Shown: in pieces, positions 24,736 through 34,284 of the stretch
Layout of the letters: each line of letters opens with the position of its first letter
How positions within the stretch are numbered: the first letter of the stretch is position 1
DNA from: Crocinitomicaceae bacterium
Lineage (GTDB): Bacteria; Bacteroidota; Bacteroidia; Flavobacteriales_D; Crocinitomicaceae
NCBI GenBank assembly: GCA_029238665.1
Contig: JAQWFQ010000026.1
Span: 1 to 64,000 of the forward strand
DNA length: 64,000 nucleotides
Direction: 5' to 3'
Translations under genes and position numbers: made by a program
Notes under the pieces: generated by a model
Told to the model about the DNA's origin: nothing
What the model saw: only the letters and a program-made list of their open reading frames with translations
Databases searched by the model: none

Positions 24736-25380
24736 ATGAAAGAAATATTGGATCAGTTTCGACTAGGTAGGCATGAGTTTGATCATGGGAATCTTGAAGG
24801 TTTTGAAGGCTTAGATCCATATGATTTGTTTGAACTGTGGACAACGGAGGCTGTTAAAAACAAAGAGTCTGAGCCAAATGCTTTTGTTTTGTCTACGGTT
24901 AGTTCAGATGGACAGCCAAGCTCACGCATTTTATATTTAAAAGATATTGTTGAAAAGGAGTTTATTTTTTATACGAACTACAACAGTAAAAAGGCAGAAG
25001 AAATCGCGAAAAACCCAAAGGTTTCAATGTTGTTTTTTTGGCCGGGTTCATCTAGGCAGATTCGCATTGAAGGAAGGTGTGAAAAAGTCGACGGTCAACT
25101 GAGTGATGATTATTTTGCCTCACGACCTAGAGGAAGTCAAATTGGAGCGTGGGCTTCATGCCAAAGTGCTGAATTAACTGACCGGAAAGTGCTTGAAGAT
25201 CGTGTGAAGATGTATGAAGCGAAATTTGAAGATGAAGTGCCTCGACCTGATTTTTGGGGTGGGTACCAAATTAAACCATCATTGTTCGAGTTTTGGCAAG
25301 GTCGCTCTTCGCGTTTGCATGATAGGGTTATTTTTACAGTTGAAGACAAGCTGTGGAAAATTCATAAACAGAATCCTTAA
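24736..25380 (+). CDS. pdxH: Pyridoxamine 5'-phosphate oxidase, 214 aa
   Basis: FMN-dependent oxidase that makes pyridoxal 5'-phosphate from PNP/PMP. Motifs include PNAFVLSTVSSDGQPSSRIL, YTNYNSKKAEEIAKNP, the FMN loop RQIRIEGRCEK, YFASRPRGSQIGAWAS and the C-terminal EFWQGRSSRLHDR, where the Arg and His contact PLP. The length is typical. It is the second gene after DUF4494, with 3 nt between, and 14 nt before the next M16 peptidase. Confidence 0.97.
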   Translation: MKEILDQFRLGRHEFDHGNLEGFEGLDPYDLFELWTTEAVKNKESEPNAFVLSTVSSDGQPSSRILYLKDIVEKEFIFYTNYNSKKAEEIAKNPKVSMLFFWPGSSRQIRIEGRCEKVDGQLSDDYFASRPRGSQIGAWASCQSAELTDRKVLEDRVKMYEAKFEDEVPRPDFWGGYQIKPSLFEFWQGRSSRLHDRVIFTVEDKLWKIHKQNP

Positions 25381-25394
25381 TTCAATTTTGAGTC

Positions 25395-26627
25395 ATGTTT
25401 GAAATTAAACCGACGTTTTTTAAACTTTCAAACGGTATACAGGTCGTTTTTCTCCCGACAGATGCTTTTGTGGCTCATATGGGAGTGATGATTCATGCTG
25501 GATCTCGATTTGAAAATGAAAAAGAAGAGGGGTTGGCTCACTTTTTAGAACACTGTATTTTTAAAGGAACTACGAAACGTAAAGCATTTGATATTTTTAC
25601 AGACTTAGATTCTGTGGGGGGTGAGTTAAATGCATACACCAATAAAGAAGAAATGTGTGTGCACGCATCATTTCGAAATAATCACTTTACAATTGCATCA
25701 GAGCTTTTGGGTGATATTATTCAGAATGCTAACTTTCCAGAAGAAGAAATTCAAAAAGAAAAAGAAGTCGTTTTGGATGAAATTATCTCGTATATGGATA
25801 GTCCTTCTGAGCGTATTTTTGATGATTTTGAGTCGCATATTTTCAAAGGGAATTCATTAGGTTATAATATTTTAGGAACAAAGAAGACGGTTAGCTCGTT
25901 TACACGAGAAGATTTACTCAGTTATGTAGATCGGTATTTTACAGCGTCTAATATGGTTGTTTCTTTTGTTGGGAGAATAGATGCTGAAGAGTTGGTTGAG
26001 GTTTTAGAGCGTGATTTTGGCGGTATTTCTGGAGAGGAGAAGTCAAAGCTTATTACGGAAGTCTCTCCTTTTGTTCCCTTTAAGTTGATGGAGAAAAAAT
26101 CCAATTTTCAGACACATACCTTGATCGGTGGGCGCGCACCTTCGTACAACGACCCTGAACGTAGAGGAATGACCTTATTGACAAATGTACTTGGAGGCCC
26201 AGCTCTTAATTCTAGGCTTACCTTATCTATTCGTGAAAAATATGGGTATGCCTATAATGTTGAGGCTAATTATACTACATATTCAGACGTAGGGTTTTGG
26301 AGTGTGTATATGGGGACAGATAAAAAGTATTTAAAGAAGGCCGTAGCATTAATTTATGATGAGTTAGCCCTGTTGTGTGAACAGAATTTAACCGAAAAAG
26401 AGTTAGAGCAAGCTCGAGAACAGTTGAAAGGGCATATAGCATTGTCGTTAGATAGTAATATGGAGCTGATGTTTAGTATGGCCAAAAGTGTTATGATTCA
26501 TGGGCGTGTAGATTCTATTGATGAGGTGTATAGTCAGTTAGATGCAATAACAATTGATGAGTTGGAGGCGATAGCGAACAAGAGTTTTTCTTTAGATAAC
26601 GTAGCTGAGTTGATTTATAAGTTTTGA
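25395..26627 (+). CDS. M16-family zinc peptidase, single-chain, 410 aa
   Basis: Cytoplasmic M16 peptidase of the PqqL/YmxG-like short form. The zinc motif is His49-Phe-Leu-Glu52-His53 with the distal Glu in EEIQKEKEVVLDEI at about 120. The second half keeps the REKYGYAYNVEANY segment with the R-Y pair. There is no signal peptide, unlike the pair at 19-22 kb, so it is an independent enzyme. The sequence before the start, CAATTTTG-N4-ATG, is one base from the leaderless box used elsewhere, so it may have its own promoter despite being 14 nt from pdxH. Confidence 0.92.
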   Translation: MFEIKPTFFKLSNGIQVVFLPTDAFVAHMGVMIHAGSRFENEKEEGLAHFLEHCIFKGTTKRKAFDIFTDLDSVGGELNAYTNKEEMCVHASFRNNHFTIASELLGDIIQNANFPEEEIQKEKEVVLDEIISYMDSPSERIFDDFESHIFKGNSLGYNILGTKKTVSSFTREDLLSYVDRYFTASNMVVSFVGRIDAEELVEVLERDFGGISGEEKSKLITEVSPFVPFKLMEKKSNFQTHTLIGGRAPSYNDPERRGMTLLTNVLGGPALNSRLTLSIREKYGYAYNVEANYTTYSDVGFWSVYMGTDKKYLKKAVALIYDELALLCEQNLTEKELEQAREQLKGHIALSLDSNMELMFSMAKSVMIHGRVDSIDEVYSQLDAITIDELEAIANKSFSLDNVAELIYKF

Positions 26628-26679
26628 TTTATCTTCAATAACTGCTGGAATCCATTTAAATTGGTTAATTTCAAACCCG

Positions 26680-27921
26680 ATGAAATTTACAGAATTAAAC
26701 CTAGACGATCAGCTTCTTGAAGCGATCTCATACATGGGGTTCGAGAACGCAACTCCAATACAAGAACAAGCAATCCCTTTAATATTAGATAACCGCGACT
26801 TAATTGCCTGCGCTCAAACGGGTACAGGAAAAACAGGAGCCTTTGTTTTACCTATTTTAAATAAGTTAGTAGGAAAGGAGGATTCTAGTGTAAACACTTT
26901 AATTGTAGTTCCAACCAGGGAGTTGGCTATTCAAATTGAACAACAAATTCAAGGGCTATCTTATTTTGTGTCTGTTGGATCAATGGCGATCTATGGAGGT
27001 GGCGGTGGAAAAGACTGGGACAAAGAAAAAGATGCTCTGGTGAACGGTAGGGATATAATTGTTGCTACTCCAGGTAAATTATTAGCTCACCTTAAGTTGG
27101 GGTATGTTAATTTTAGTCAGGTAAAGCACTTTGTGTTGGATGAAGCAGACCGTATGTTGGACATGGGGTTCATAGATGACTTAAAGAAAATCATTTCATA
27201 TTTACCTGAAGAGCACCAAACTTTACTTTTTAGCGCGACAATGCCTAAAAGTATTTCAGAGCTAGCAAGAAAAATTTTAAAGAATCCGGAAGAAATAAAA
27301 TTGTCTATTTCTAAACCTGCTGCAGGGGTAGATCAAAAGCTGTATTTGGCGCATGATAATCAAAAGGTACCTGTACTTTGCCATATCTTAAAAGAGCGAA
27401 AAAACTACGACAGTATTATTATTTTCACATCTACCAAGAGTAAGGTTTCTGAGATTGTAAATCAATTGAGACGGGCAGGTTTTAAGTCGCAAGGAATATC
27501 TTCGAATTTAGAACAAGACAGAAGAGAAGAAGTTCTTAGAGGGTTTCGATCTAAACGCATTCGCATTTTGGTTGCAACAGATGTAATGAGTAGAGGTATT
27601 GATATTAAGGAAATCAATATGGTTGTGAATTATGATGTGCCTCACGACGCAGAAGATTATGTACATAGGGTAGGAAGAACGGCCCGTGCAAACACAAAGG
27701 GTGAAGCCTACACGTTGGTTAACCAGAAAGACATGTTCAAGATGCGTAAAATTGAAGCGCTTATTGAAATGAGTTTACCGAAATCACAACCGCCTTCAGA
27801 AATTGGAGAAGGACCAGCTTGGGAAGAGCGTTCTTCAAAACCTAAAGGAAATAGAGGTAAGTTCAATAAAAATAAAAATCGCAATTTTAAGCCGAGAAAA
27901 CCTAGGGATTCTAATAAGTAA
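26680..27921 (+). CDS. DEAD-box RNA helicase (RhlE-type), 413 aa
   Basis: ATP-dependent RNA helicase. The Q motif is FENATPIQEQAIP, motif I AQTGTGKTGA, Ia PTRELAIQ, Ib TPGKLL, II DEAD, III SAT, IV IIFTSTK, V ATDVMSRGID and VI HRVGRTAR. A basic, Gly/Asn/Lys-rich tail of about 40 residues follows the helicase core, as in RhlE-like proteins, and would bind RNA. Roles in this family are ribosome assembly and mRNA turnover. It is a stand-alone gene 52 nt after the M16 gene. Confidence 0.95.
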   Translation: MKFTELNLDDQLLEAISYMGFENATPIQEQAIPLILDNRDLIACAQTGTGKTGAFVLPILNKLVGKEDSSVNTLIVVPTRELAIQIEQQIQGLSYFVSVGSMAIYGGGGGKDWDKEKDALVNGRDIIVATPGKLLAHLKLGYVNFSQVKHFVLDEADRMLDMGFIDDLKKIISYLPEEHQTLLFSATMPKSISELARKILKNPEEIKLSISKPAAGVDQKLYLAHDNQKVPVLCHILKERKNYDSIIIFTSTKSKVSEIVNQLRRAGFKSQGISSNLEQDRREEVLRGFRSKRIRILVATDVMSRGIDIKEINMVVNYDVPHDAEDYVHRVGRTARANTKGEAYTLVNQKDMFKMRKIEALIEMSLPKSQPPSEIGEGPAWEERSSKPKGNRGKFNKNKNRNFKPRKPRDSNK

Positions 27922-28033
27922 TTCTTGGCTATTTGTTGCTATTTAAGGCTCTCCATATAGGATTTTTTTTATTAAATAGTTTTATGTATCTTTAGTCAGT
28001 GCCTGTTTTATTTAGTTAATATAGCAACGACCA

Positions 28034-29881
28034 ATGAATAAATATATACTATTTATTGTATTACTTTTAAGTACGTCAATTTCCGTGCAAGGTAATTCAT
28101 ATGTTAATTCAATAGGAGAGGTTATTACTAATACTGCTTCTAATGGCGCGAATGATGTTACACAAGGTTTTTATGAACCTAAATTGACAGTGTGTCAAGA
28201 TCCAATATGGTTAATGTCTTCTAATATTACAGAGGTTTCTGCTGAGTTAAGTTGGACAGTAACTTCAGGTTCTTCAAATGTTGAGTATGGCGTAGCTGGA
28301 TTTGCATTAGGGTCCGGAACTCAAATTTTAGGTACATCAAACACAACAGAAACACTTTCTGGACTGTCTGATGGAACTGCGTACGAGTTCTATGTACAAT
28401 CTGATTGTGAGGTTAATAAAAGTAATTGGGTTGGACCATTTGCATTCACAACTGTGGCTGCGCTACCAACAACACAATTGCAAGCATTAGATTGTAACTC
28501 AACGGTTGCAGGTTTAACAGCTCTTGTTAAGGCAGATGCTATTCCAGGAACGTCTAACTATAGATTTAGAGTAATTAATGGAACGGATACAACAATTATT
28601 GACCGTGCCTTTAGATCCTTACCTTTAAGTCTTGTTCCTGTAGTTTATGCTACAACATACAGTGTTGATGTCGCTGTAACACCAATTGGTGGTGTTCAGG
28701 GAGATTATGGTACTGCTTGTACAATCACAACACCATTACCAATAACTCAGTTGAGTGGCGCCTACTGTGGAATTATAACAACTAATTTAAATAGAACAGT
28801 TAAAGCGTCAGGTGTTGTGGGAGCAACAAACTATAAATTCAGATTCATTGAAGGGCTAGATACAGTTATTGTTGATCGTCCGTTTAGAGGGATACAATTG
28901 AATAATGCAGGATTAAACCTCGTGTTTGGTAAAACATACAGTGTTGATGTTGCGGTATATGTAGGTACTTTAACAGGTGGTTACGGACCGGTTTGTCAAT
29001 TGACAACAGAGTTTCCAATTGTAAAGTTGGGCACGGTTTATTGTGGAATGACAACGTACAGTTTAACGAGAGATATTAAGTCTACTGCTGCTCCAGGAGC
29101 AACGAACTACAAGTTCAGGTTTATTGATACTGTAGCAGGAGGAGACACTTTGACTATAGATCGTCCGTTTAGAGCGATGAACTTAAATCAAGCTGGATTT
29201 GTTGGATTGGAGTATGATAAAACATACAGTATTCAAATTGCTGTAACACTAAGTGGTATAGAAGGGGATTTTGGTCCAGCGTGTCTATTCACAACAGTGT
29301 TCCCAGATACACAATTGGCTCCGCTGTACTGTAATTCAACTGCGAACTCAATGATAAGTAAAATATTTGCTCTTGAGGCTCCGGGTGCAACGAATTATAG
29401 ATTCAGGTTCACGAACGGAACAGATATTTTTACAGTCGATCGATCGTATAGAAACTGTCAGTTATCGCTTATAGCTGGCTTGAATGCTGGAACAACATAC
29501 TATGTTGATATCCAAGTGAAAGCAGCTGGTGTAACGGGTGATTATGGTCCTGTTTGTATAGTAACCACTCCAGGCGAGACTGCGATTGGGATAAACAGTA
29601 ACCAGAAAGACTTAGGTCAAGAGGAAGAAATTGTATTCGAGACAACATTGTCTCCGAATCCATTCAGTGATGCAACAATGCTTCATATTTCTTCTGAAGA
29701 CGCAAGTTCACTAGTGTCAGTATCTGTTTACGATGCAATGGGAAGATTAATCGAATCTCGATTGGTTGACCTACGTCAAGAAACAGATGTGAGAATTGGA
29801 ACGGATTACAATCCTGGTTTCTATCAAGTAATCATCGTACAAGGTGATAACAAGAAAACAGCTAGAATTGTGAAACAATAA
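28034..29881 (+). CDS. T9SS-secreted repeat protein with FN3 domain, 615 aa
   Basis: A signal peptide is followed by one fibronectin type III domain (about residues 53-141), four copies of a ~92-residue module (about 144-512) and a type A T9SS sorting domain (SPNPFSD ... GFYQVIIVQG ... IVKQ; 535-615). The module is Q-L-x(3)-Y/D-C ... YRFRF-x-G-x-D-T ... D-R-x-F-R ... T-Y-x-V-D-[IV]-x-V ... G-D-Y-G-x-x-C. The same module occurs five times in the 1572-aa protein at 40775. A TATCTTTA box lies at 27987, 39 nt before the start. Predicted surface-exposed; adhesion is a guess. Confidence 0.9.
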   Translation: MNKYILFIVLLLSTSISVQGNSYVNSIGEVITNTASNGANDVTQGFYEPKLTVCQDPIWLMSSNITEVSAELSWTVTSGSSNVEYGVAGFALGSGTQILGTSNTTETLSGLSDGTAYEFYVQSDCEVNKSNWVGPFAFTTVAALPTTQLQALDCNSTVAGLTALVKADAIPGTSNYRFRVINGTDTTIIDRAFRSLPLSLVPVVYATTYSVDVAVTPIGGVQGDYGTACTITTPLPITQLSGAYCGIITTNLNRTVKASGVVGATNYKFRFIEGLDTVIVDRPFRGIQLNNAGLNLVFGKTYSVDVAVYVGTLTGGYGPVCQLTTEFPIVKLGTVYCGMTTYSLTRDIKSTAAPGATNYKFRFIDTVAGGDTLTIDRPFRAMNLNQAGFVGLEYDKTYSIQIAVTLSGIEGDFGPACLFTTVFPDTQLAPLYCNSTANSMISKIFALEAPGATNYRFRFTNGTDIFTVDRSYRNCQLSLIAGLNAGTTYYVDIQVKAAGVTGDYGPVCIVTTPGETAIGINSNQKDLGQEEEIVFETTLSPNPFSDATMLHISSEDASSLVSVSVYDAMGRLIESRLVDLRQETDVRIGTDYNPGFYQVIIVQGDNKKTARIVKQ

Positions 29882-29963
29882 GTTGCCTGAAAACATGAGT
29901 TATTTTAGCCCCGATAGGGATTCTTACTGTATTAATGTAAGGCAAAGCAAAATCCAAGTAAAA

Positions 29964-30297
29964 ATGAAAAGAACACTGTCTATGTGTGTTTTTGGTCAAG
30001 CCTCAGAAATGTTTAAGTATTAGGTAGCCGTAAGGGGTATAGGCAGTTGTAGATATATCAGGTGGTACAAATTATTCCGTAAAGGGAACACCTCAGCTTA
30101 TGGGTGTGTCTTGCATTGTGCTCAAAGCATTTGTGGTTGGTGGTTTTGTTGATAATTATTATTGGAGTTCTGCAGAGGTTAGTAGTACCAATGCGCGAAC
30201 ACAAAATTTTAATGGTAATTTCCATTATGTCAATAACAAGAGTGTCAATTTAAGGGTTAGCTCTATTGTGTATTTTGAATTTAATGATCCCGTTTAA
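29964..30297 (+). pseudogene. Remnant of a DUF1566/FISUMP-type secreted protein
   Basis: A start-like MKRTLSMCVF at 29964 stops after 19 codons. From 30043 another frame reads AVVDISGGTNYSV ... VVGGFVDNYYWSSAEVSSTN, then ARTQNFNGNFHYVNNKS and NLRVSSIVYFEF. This closely follows the C-terminal pattern of DUF1566/FISUMP domains (GGFVDNYYWSSTE ... AWxQNF ... NNK ... RVRAIRAF), but Trp is replaced and the final RVRAIR is altered. The middle of the gene is missing. This explains most of the 580-nt gap before glnN. The region 133 nt downstream of it carries the glnN control elements. Confidence 0.65.
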
Positions 30298-30370
30298 AAA
30301 AGACTATTTTTTTATAGTTAACATGATTTTTTTAGTGTTTAGGATGCTTTTTTATTACTTTTTGAAGTTT

Positions 30371-30391
30371 ACCCCCTTAAAAATAGGGGGT
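30371..30391. promoter_or_regulatory. Inverted repeat upstream of glnN, possible operator
   Basis: ACCCCC, nine A/T-rich bases, GGGGGT. It ends 22 nt before the TTG of the glnN promoter, a position suited to an activator of nitrogen-regulated transcription. It has no T-tract, so it is not a terminator. Confidence 0.5.
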
Positions 30392-30413
30392 GTTGATAAA
30401 AAATAGAGACTTT

Positions 30414-30446
30414 TTGCATTGCTACTGATAATTTAGCGTAGATTTG
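30414..30446 (+). promoter_or_regulatory. glnN promoter
   Basis: TTG at 30414-30416 and TAGATTTG at 30439-30446, 22 nt apart, with ATG 17 nt after the -7 box. Confidence 0.6.
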
Positions 30447-30463
30447 TAAAAAAAACTTTTGTA

Positions 30464-32650
30464 ATGGCTAGTCAAAGAATGCAAGCGTATTATGATGTTC
30501 TTCATAGAACACCAAAATCTATTTCATACGACGGGAAGATTTCAGAAATTTTCGGGGAAAATGTCTTTAATACAGATGTAATGCGAGAATACCTTCCAAG
30601 CGAAGCGTACAAATCAATGATGGCTTCCATTAATAATGGAACTCAATTAGATCGTAAAATGGCAGATCAAGTAGCTTCAGCTATGAAGGATTGGTCATTG
30701 ACAAAGGGAGCAACACATTATACACATTGGTTTCAACCGTTAACTGGAGCAACTGCTGAAAAACATGATGCGTTTTTTAAGCCGGTAGGACCAGGTAAAG
30801 CTATTGAGCGTTTTGACGGTGAATTACTTGTTCAGCAAGAACCAGATGCATCTTCATTTCCAAATGGAGGAATTCGAAATACGTTTGAGGCAAGAGGATA
30901 TACGGCATGGGATCCTTCTTCTCCAGCATTTGTTGTTGATAAAACACTTTGTATTCCTACTGTTTTTATCGCTTACACGGGCGAGGCTTTGGATTATAAA
31001 ATGCCATTATTGAAAGCACTTGATGCTGTTAATGAGGCAGCGGTAGATGTTTGTCAGTACTTTGATAAAAACGTAACAAAAACAGTTGCTACTTTAGGGT
31101 GGGAACAAGAGTACTTTTTAGTAGATAAAGCACTGTTTAATGCACGTCCAGATTTAATGATGACGGGTAGAACATTATTTGGTCATGCTTCTGCTAAAGG
31201 GCAGCAGTTAGATGATCACTATTTCGGGTCTATAACGGCACGGGTTACTGCATTTATGCGTGAATTTGAAACAGAGTCTATTCGTTTAGGTATTCCTGTT
31301 ACTACACGTCATAACGAGGTTGCGCCAAATCAATTTGAGTGTGCGCCTATTTTTGAAGAGTGTAATCTTGCTAACGATCATAACTTATTGTTGATGGATA
31401 TTATGGAGAAAGTTGCTCGTAAGCACGATTTCCGTATTCTTTTTCATGAAAAACCATTTGCAGGTGTAAATGGATCTGGAAAACACAATAATTGGTCGTT
31501 AAGCACAAATACAGGAGTGAATTTATTAGCTCCGGGTAAAAACCCAAAGAGTAATCTTCAATTCTTAACATTTTTCGTAAATACAATTAAAGCGATTCAC
31601 GATAATGCCGATTTGTTAAGAGCAGCAATTGCTGGCGCTGGAAATGATCACCGTCTTGGTGCAAATGAAGCTCCTCCTGCAATTATTTCAGCATTTATAG
31701 GTTCTCAGTTAACCGATTTGTTAGATAAGATTGAGAAGAATGTGAAGGCGGGTAAAATGACTCCGGAAGAAAAAACGGAGTTGAAATTGAATATTGGTAA
31801 AATACCACAAATTTTACTAGACAATACCGACCGTAATAGAACATCACCTTTTGCTTTTACAGGAAATAAGTTTGAGTTTAGAGCTGTAGGTTCTTCTGCT
31901 AATTGCTCTTCTGCAATGATTGTGTTGAATACAATTATGGCAAGGCAATTAAAAGAATTTAAAGTTAGTGTTGATTCTAGAATAGGTAGTGGAGATAGTA
32001 AAGATGAGGCAATCTTAAAAGAGCTTCAAAAACTAATTAAAGAGTCTAAGAAAATTCGTTTTGAAGGAAATGGATACGGTGAGGAATGGGTTAAAGAGGC
32101 AGAACAAAGAGGTCTTTCGAATTTAAAAGATACACCGCGTGCTCTTCAAATTTGGGCTAATAAAGACGTTCAAGACTTATTTGAAGAAATGAATGTACTT
32201 ACTCCAAGGGAGTTGGTGGCACGTCAAGATATTGAATTTGAAAACTATGTACATAAAATTCAAATTGAAGCACGTGTAATTGGTGATATGATTCAAAACT
32301 TTATTATCCCTGCAGCTGTTCAGTATCAAAATAAGTTAATCAAAAACATTACAGGTTTAATGGCTGTTCTTGGAGATAAGGCAGGTAAAGAAGCTTCGAG
32401 GTCTCAAGTTGAGATTGTTGCTAGTATTTCTGAGCACATGAATAAGATGAAGGCCTTGAGTGATGAGATGTTAGCTTCACGAAAAAAGGCAAACAAATTA
32501 GAAGGAAATGAATCTAAAGCTATTGCGTATTGCGATAGTGTAAAGGTTTATTTCGATGAAATCCGTTACAACGTTGATAAGTTAGAATTACTGATTGACG
32601 ATGAGGAATGGAGGCTTCCTAAGTTTAGAGAGATGTTATTTACACGATAG
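30464..32650 (+). CDS. glnN: Glutamine synthetase type III, 728 aa
   Basis: ATP-dependent ligation of ammonia to glutamate; the type III enzyme is a large dodecamer common in Bacteroidota and cyanobacteria. Family hallmarks are the ~730-residue length, the N-terminal FGENVFN segment, TLGWEQEYFLVD (metal-binding Glu), RHNEVAPNQFECAPIFEECN, VNGSGKHNNWSLST, and NRTSPFAFTGNKFEFRAVGSS. The gene is monocistronic, with a promoter, a symmetric site upstream that may reflect nitrogen control, and a strong terminator. Confidence 0.97.
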   Translation: MASQRMQAYYDVLHRTPKSISYDGKISEIFGENVFNTDVMREYLPSEAYKSMMASINNGTQLDRKMADQVASAMKDWSLTKGATHYTHWFQPLTGATAEKHDAFFKPVGPGKAIERFDGELLVQQEPDASSFPNGGIRNTFEARGYTAWDPSSPAFVVDKTLCIPTVFIAYTGEALDYKMPLLKALDAVNEAAVDVCQYFDKNVTKTVATLGWEQEYFLVDKALFNARPDLMMTGRTLFGHASAKGQQLDDHYFGSITARVTAFMREFETESIRLGIPVTTRHNEVAPNQFECAPIFEECNLANDHNLLLMDIMEKVARKHDFRILFHEKPFAGVNGSGKHNNWSLSTNTGVNLLAPGKNPKSNLQFLTFFVNTIKAIHDNADLLRAAIAGAGNDHRLGANEAPPAIISAFIGSQLTDLLDKIEKNVKAGKMTPEEKTELKLNIGKIPQILLDNTDRNRTSPFAFTGNKFEFRAVGSSANCSSAMIVLNTIMARQLKEFKVSVDSRIGSGDSKDEAILKELQKLIKESKKIRFEGNGYGEEWVKEAEQRGLSNLKDTPRALQIWANKDVQDLFEEMNVLTPRELVARQDIEFENYVHKIQIEARVIGDMIQNFIIPAAVQYQNKLIKNITGLMAVLGDKAGKEASRSQVEIVASISEHMNKMKALSDEMLASRKKANKLEGNESKAIAYCDSVKVYFDEIRYNVDKLELLIDDEEWRLPKFREMLFTR

Positions 32651-32670
32651 TAGATAGAGAAGTAATATGT

Positions 32671-32700
32671 AAAAAGGGAGCTGTTTAGCTCCCTTTTTTA
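32671..32700 (+). terminator. Bidirectional terminator between glnN and the beta-helix lipoprotein gene
   Basis: AAAAAGGGAGCT, loop GTTT, AGCTCCCTTTTTT. Confidence 0.9.
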
Positions 32701-32710
32701 TGCTGTATTT

Positions 32711-34147
32711 TTAATACTCGTAAGCGCCAATATCTGGTAATCCTGAATTAGCAACGCCGTTTAAGTCTGTACCTCCTGCTCTTGGAAATAAGATGTTTCC
32801 TCGATCACGCAGTGCAGATGTTGACCAAAAGGTATAGTCATAGCCATTTATATCTTTAAATACAGGAGCTTCATTCCAATAGTTGTCTCCTATAAAAATA
32901 GAAGGGTCAATTAAAATCTCATCACTTTTAATGAGGTTGTTTTCCATATGAAAATTGAGTGTTAGTGCAGGGTCTGAAACGGTGTCTAGCGCAAATTCAT
33001 ATGATTGATTCCCGTATAGTACACTGTTGGTGATTGTTCCTTCATTGATACTTCTTACAACACCTGTTCCGCCATAATAATTACTCACCCCAACAGCGGC
33101 TCCTACGCCATCAGATGTGCTGTATCCAAGAAGATCGCAATGGTTCATATTGTAATTCCCACCTCCTAAAACAAGTAGGGCATGTACACCACTTTTTGAA
33201 ATAACACTGTTTTCGGCTTTTAACCTTCCTGCTTCTGCAAAACTAGCTTCACCATTGTAGAGAAAAATACCGTAAGAAGAGCTGTTGTATATCTGTGTGT
33301 TTGTAACGGTAGTTGTGTATGAGCCAATAGGATTTGTTGGATCAGATCCGTTTATATGGATCCCTGAGGTGGCATTTTTTATGATTGCATAATTGATTGT
33401 GGAGGGTTTGGCTTCAACGATGTATATGCCGTAGTATTGCCCAGGTACATCATCATAAAAAGCTTCCATTCGGTCTCCTTGAATTGTGACTTCATTTCCC
33501 AGAACTCCATTGATGTTTAGAGTTCCTTTATAATTATATAATAATGCATTCTTGTGCATGTAAATGTCGGTTCCTCCTTGAATTTCAAGTGTTTCACCTT
33601 CGTCAATTATAGCAGCACCATAAATAACATGTGGTTTGTCATTGGCCCATATGCCACTGTTGAGGTCAAAAATGCCTTCTGAAATATATGAGTAGTGAAA
33701 GTAGGCGTCTTGTCCCCAAGCAACCAGTTCTACAAACTGATCTGTATCATTCGTTAAGAATTGAATACGGTCTTCGACAATCATTGGTGTTACACCGTTA
33801 TTAGGATCAACAGTAACCTCTACAAAAATAAATAGACTATCTTTTGAGGCTAGTTCAAGGTCTGAGAAATATGTCCCAGCCACTCCGTCAACATTTATTC
33901 GAAAATTCGAATTTGACCCTCCTAATAGTGTTATTTCGTCAATTTTTAGGGGTTTGGAATCAGCGTTATAAATCTTAAATCGTTTAGTCACAGAGCCAAT
34001 AGTTGTAAATACAGTATCAAAGATTATAGTATCTTGGCTGAAAGATAGGTTAGACTTTGAAAAATTAAGTGGTTTCTTACAACTTGACATGCTTAGGGTA
34101 AAACCTATGATTATCAGGTAGAAGAAGATTATAAAGTAGTTTTTCAT
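32711..34147 (-). CDS. Lipoprotein with right-handed beta-helix domain, 478 aa
   Basis: The lipobox SMSSC places the acylated Cys at about residue 23. Residues about 35-145 form an Ig/HYDIN-like beta domain (DTIIFDTVFTTIGSVTKRFK). Residues about 180-430 are a parallel beta-helix with many N/G-rich turns (NATSGIHINGSDPTNP, NSSSYGIFLYNGEAS, NSVISKSGVHALLV). The C-terminus ends LPDIGAYEY, the usual close of choice-of-anchor Q-like beta-helix proteins. Anchored in the outer membrane; family members of this kind often bind or cleave polysaccharide, but no catalytic residues can be assigned. It is divergent from rpmE2 and convergent with glnN. Confidence 0.88.
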   Translation of the reverse strand: MKNYFIIFFYLIIIGFTLSMSSCKKPLNFSKSNLSFSQDTIIFDTVFTTIGSVTKRFKIYNADSKPLKIDEITLLGGSNSNFRINVDGVAGTYFSDLELASKDSLFIFVEVTVDPNNGVTPMIVEDRIQFLTNDTDQFVELVAWGQDAYFHYSYISEGIFDLNSGIWANDKPHVIYGAAIIDEGETLEIQGGTDIYMHKNALLYNYKGTLNINGVLGNEVTIQGDRMEAFYDDVPGQYYGIYIVEAKPSTINYAIIKNATSGIHINGSDPTNPIGSYTTTVTNTQIYNSSSYGIFLYNGEASFAEAGRLKAENSVISKSGVHALLVLGGGNYNMNHCDLLGYSTSDGVGAAVGVSNYYGGTGVVRSINEGTITNSVLYGNQSYEFALDTVSDPALTLNFHMENNLIKSDEILIDPSIFIGDNYWNEAPVFKDINGYDYTFWSTSALRDRGNILFPRAGGTDLNGVANSGLPDIGAYEY

Positions 34148-34210
34148 TTTAAGTATTGTGGTATCAAATGTAACGTAAAAGATTTAAGATTTATTTTATC
34201 TACTGTAAAT

Positions 34211-34242
34211 TTGATAAATAATAAAAAGTTTATATATCTTTG
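34211..34242 (+). promoter_or_regulatory. rpmE2 promoter
   Basis: TTG at 34211-34213 and TATCTTTG at 34235-34242, 21 nt apart. The 5' leader is about 36 nt. Confidence 0.8.
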
Positions 34243-34284
34243 CACACCTGTTAAAGGCGAATTAGAACATATTATATAATAGTA

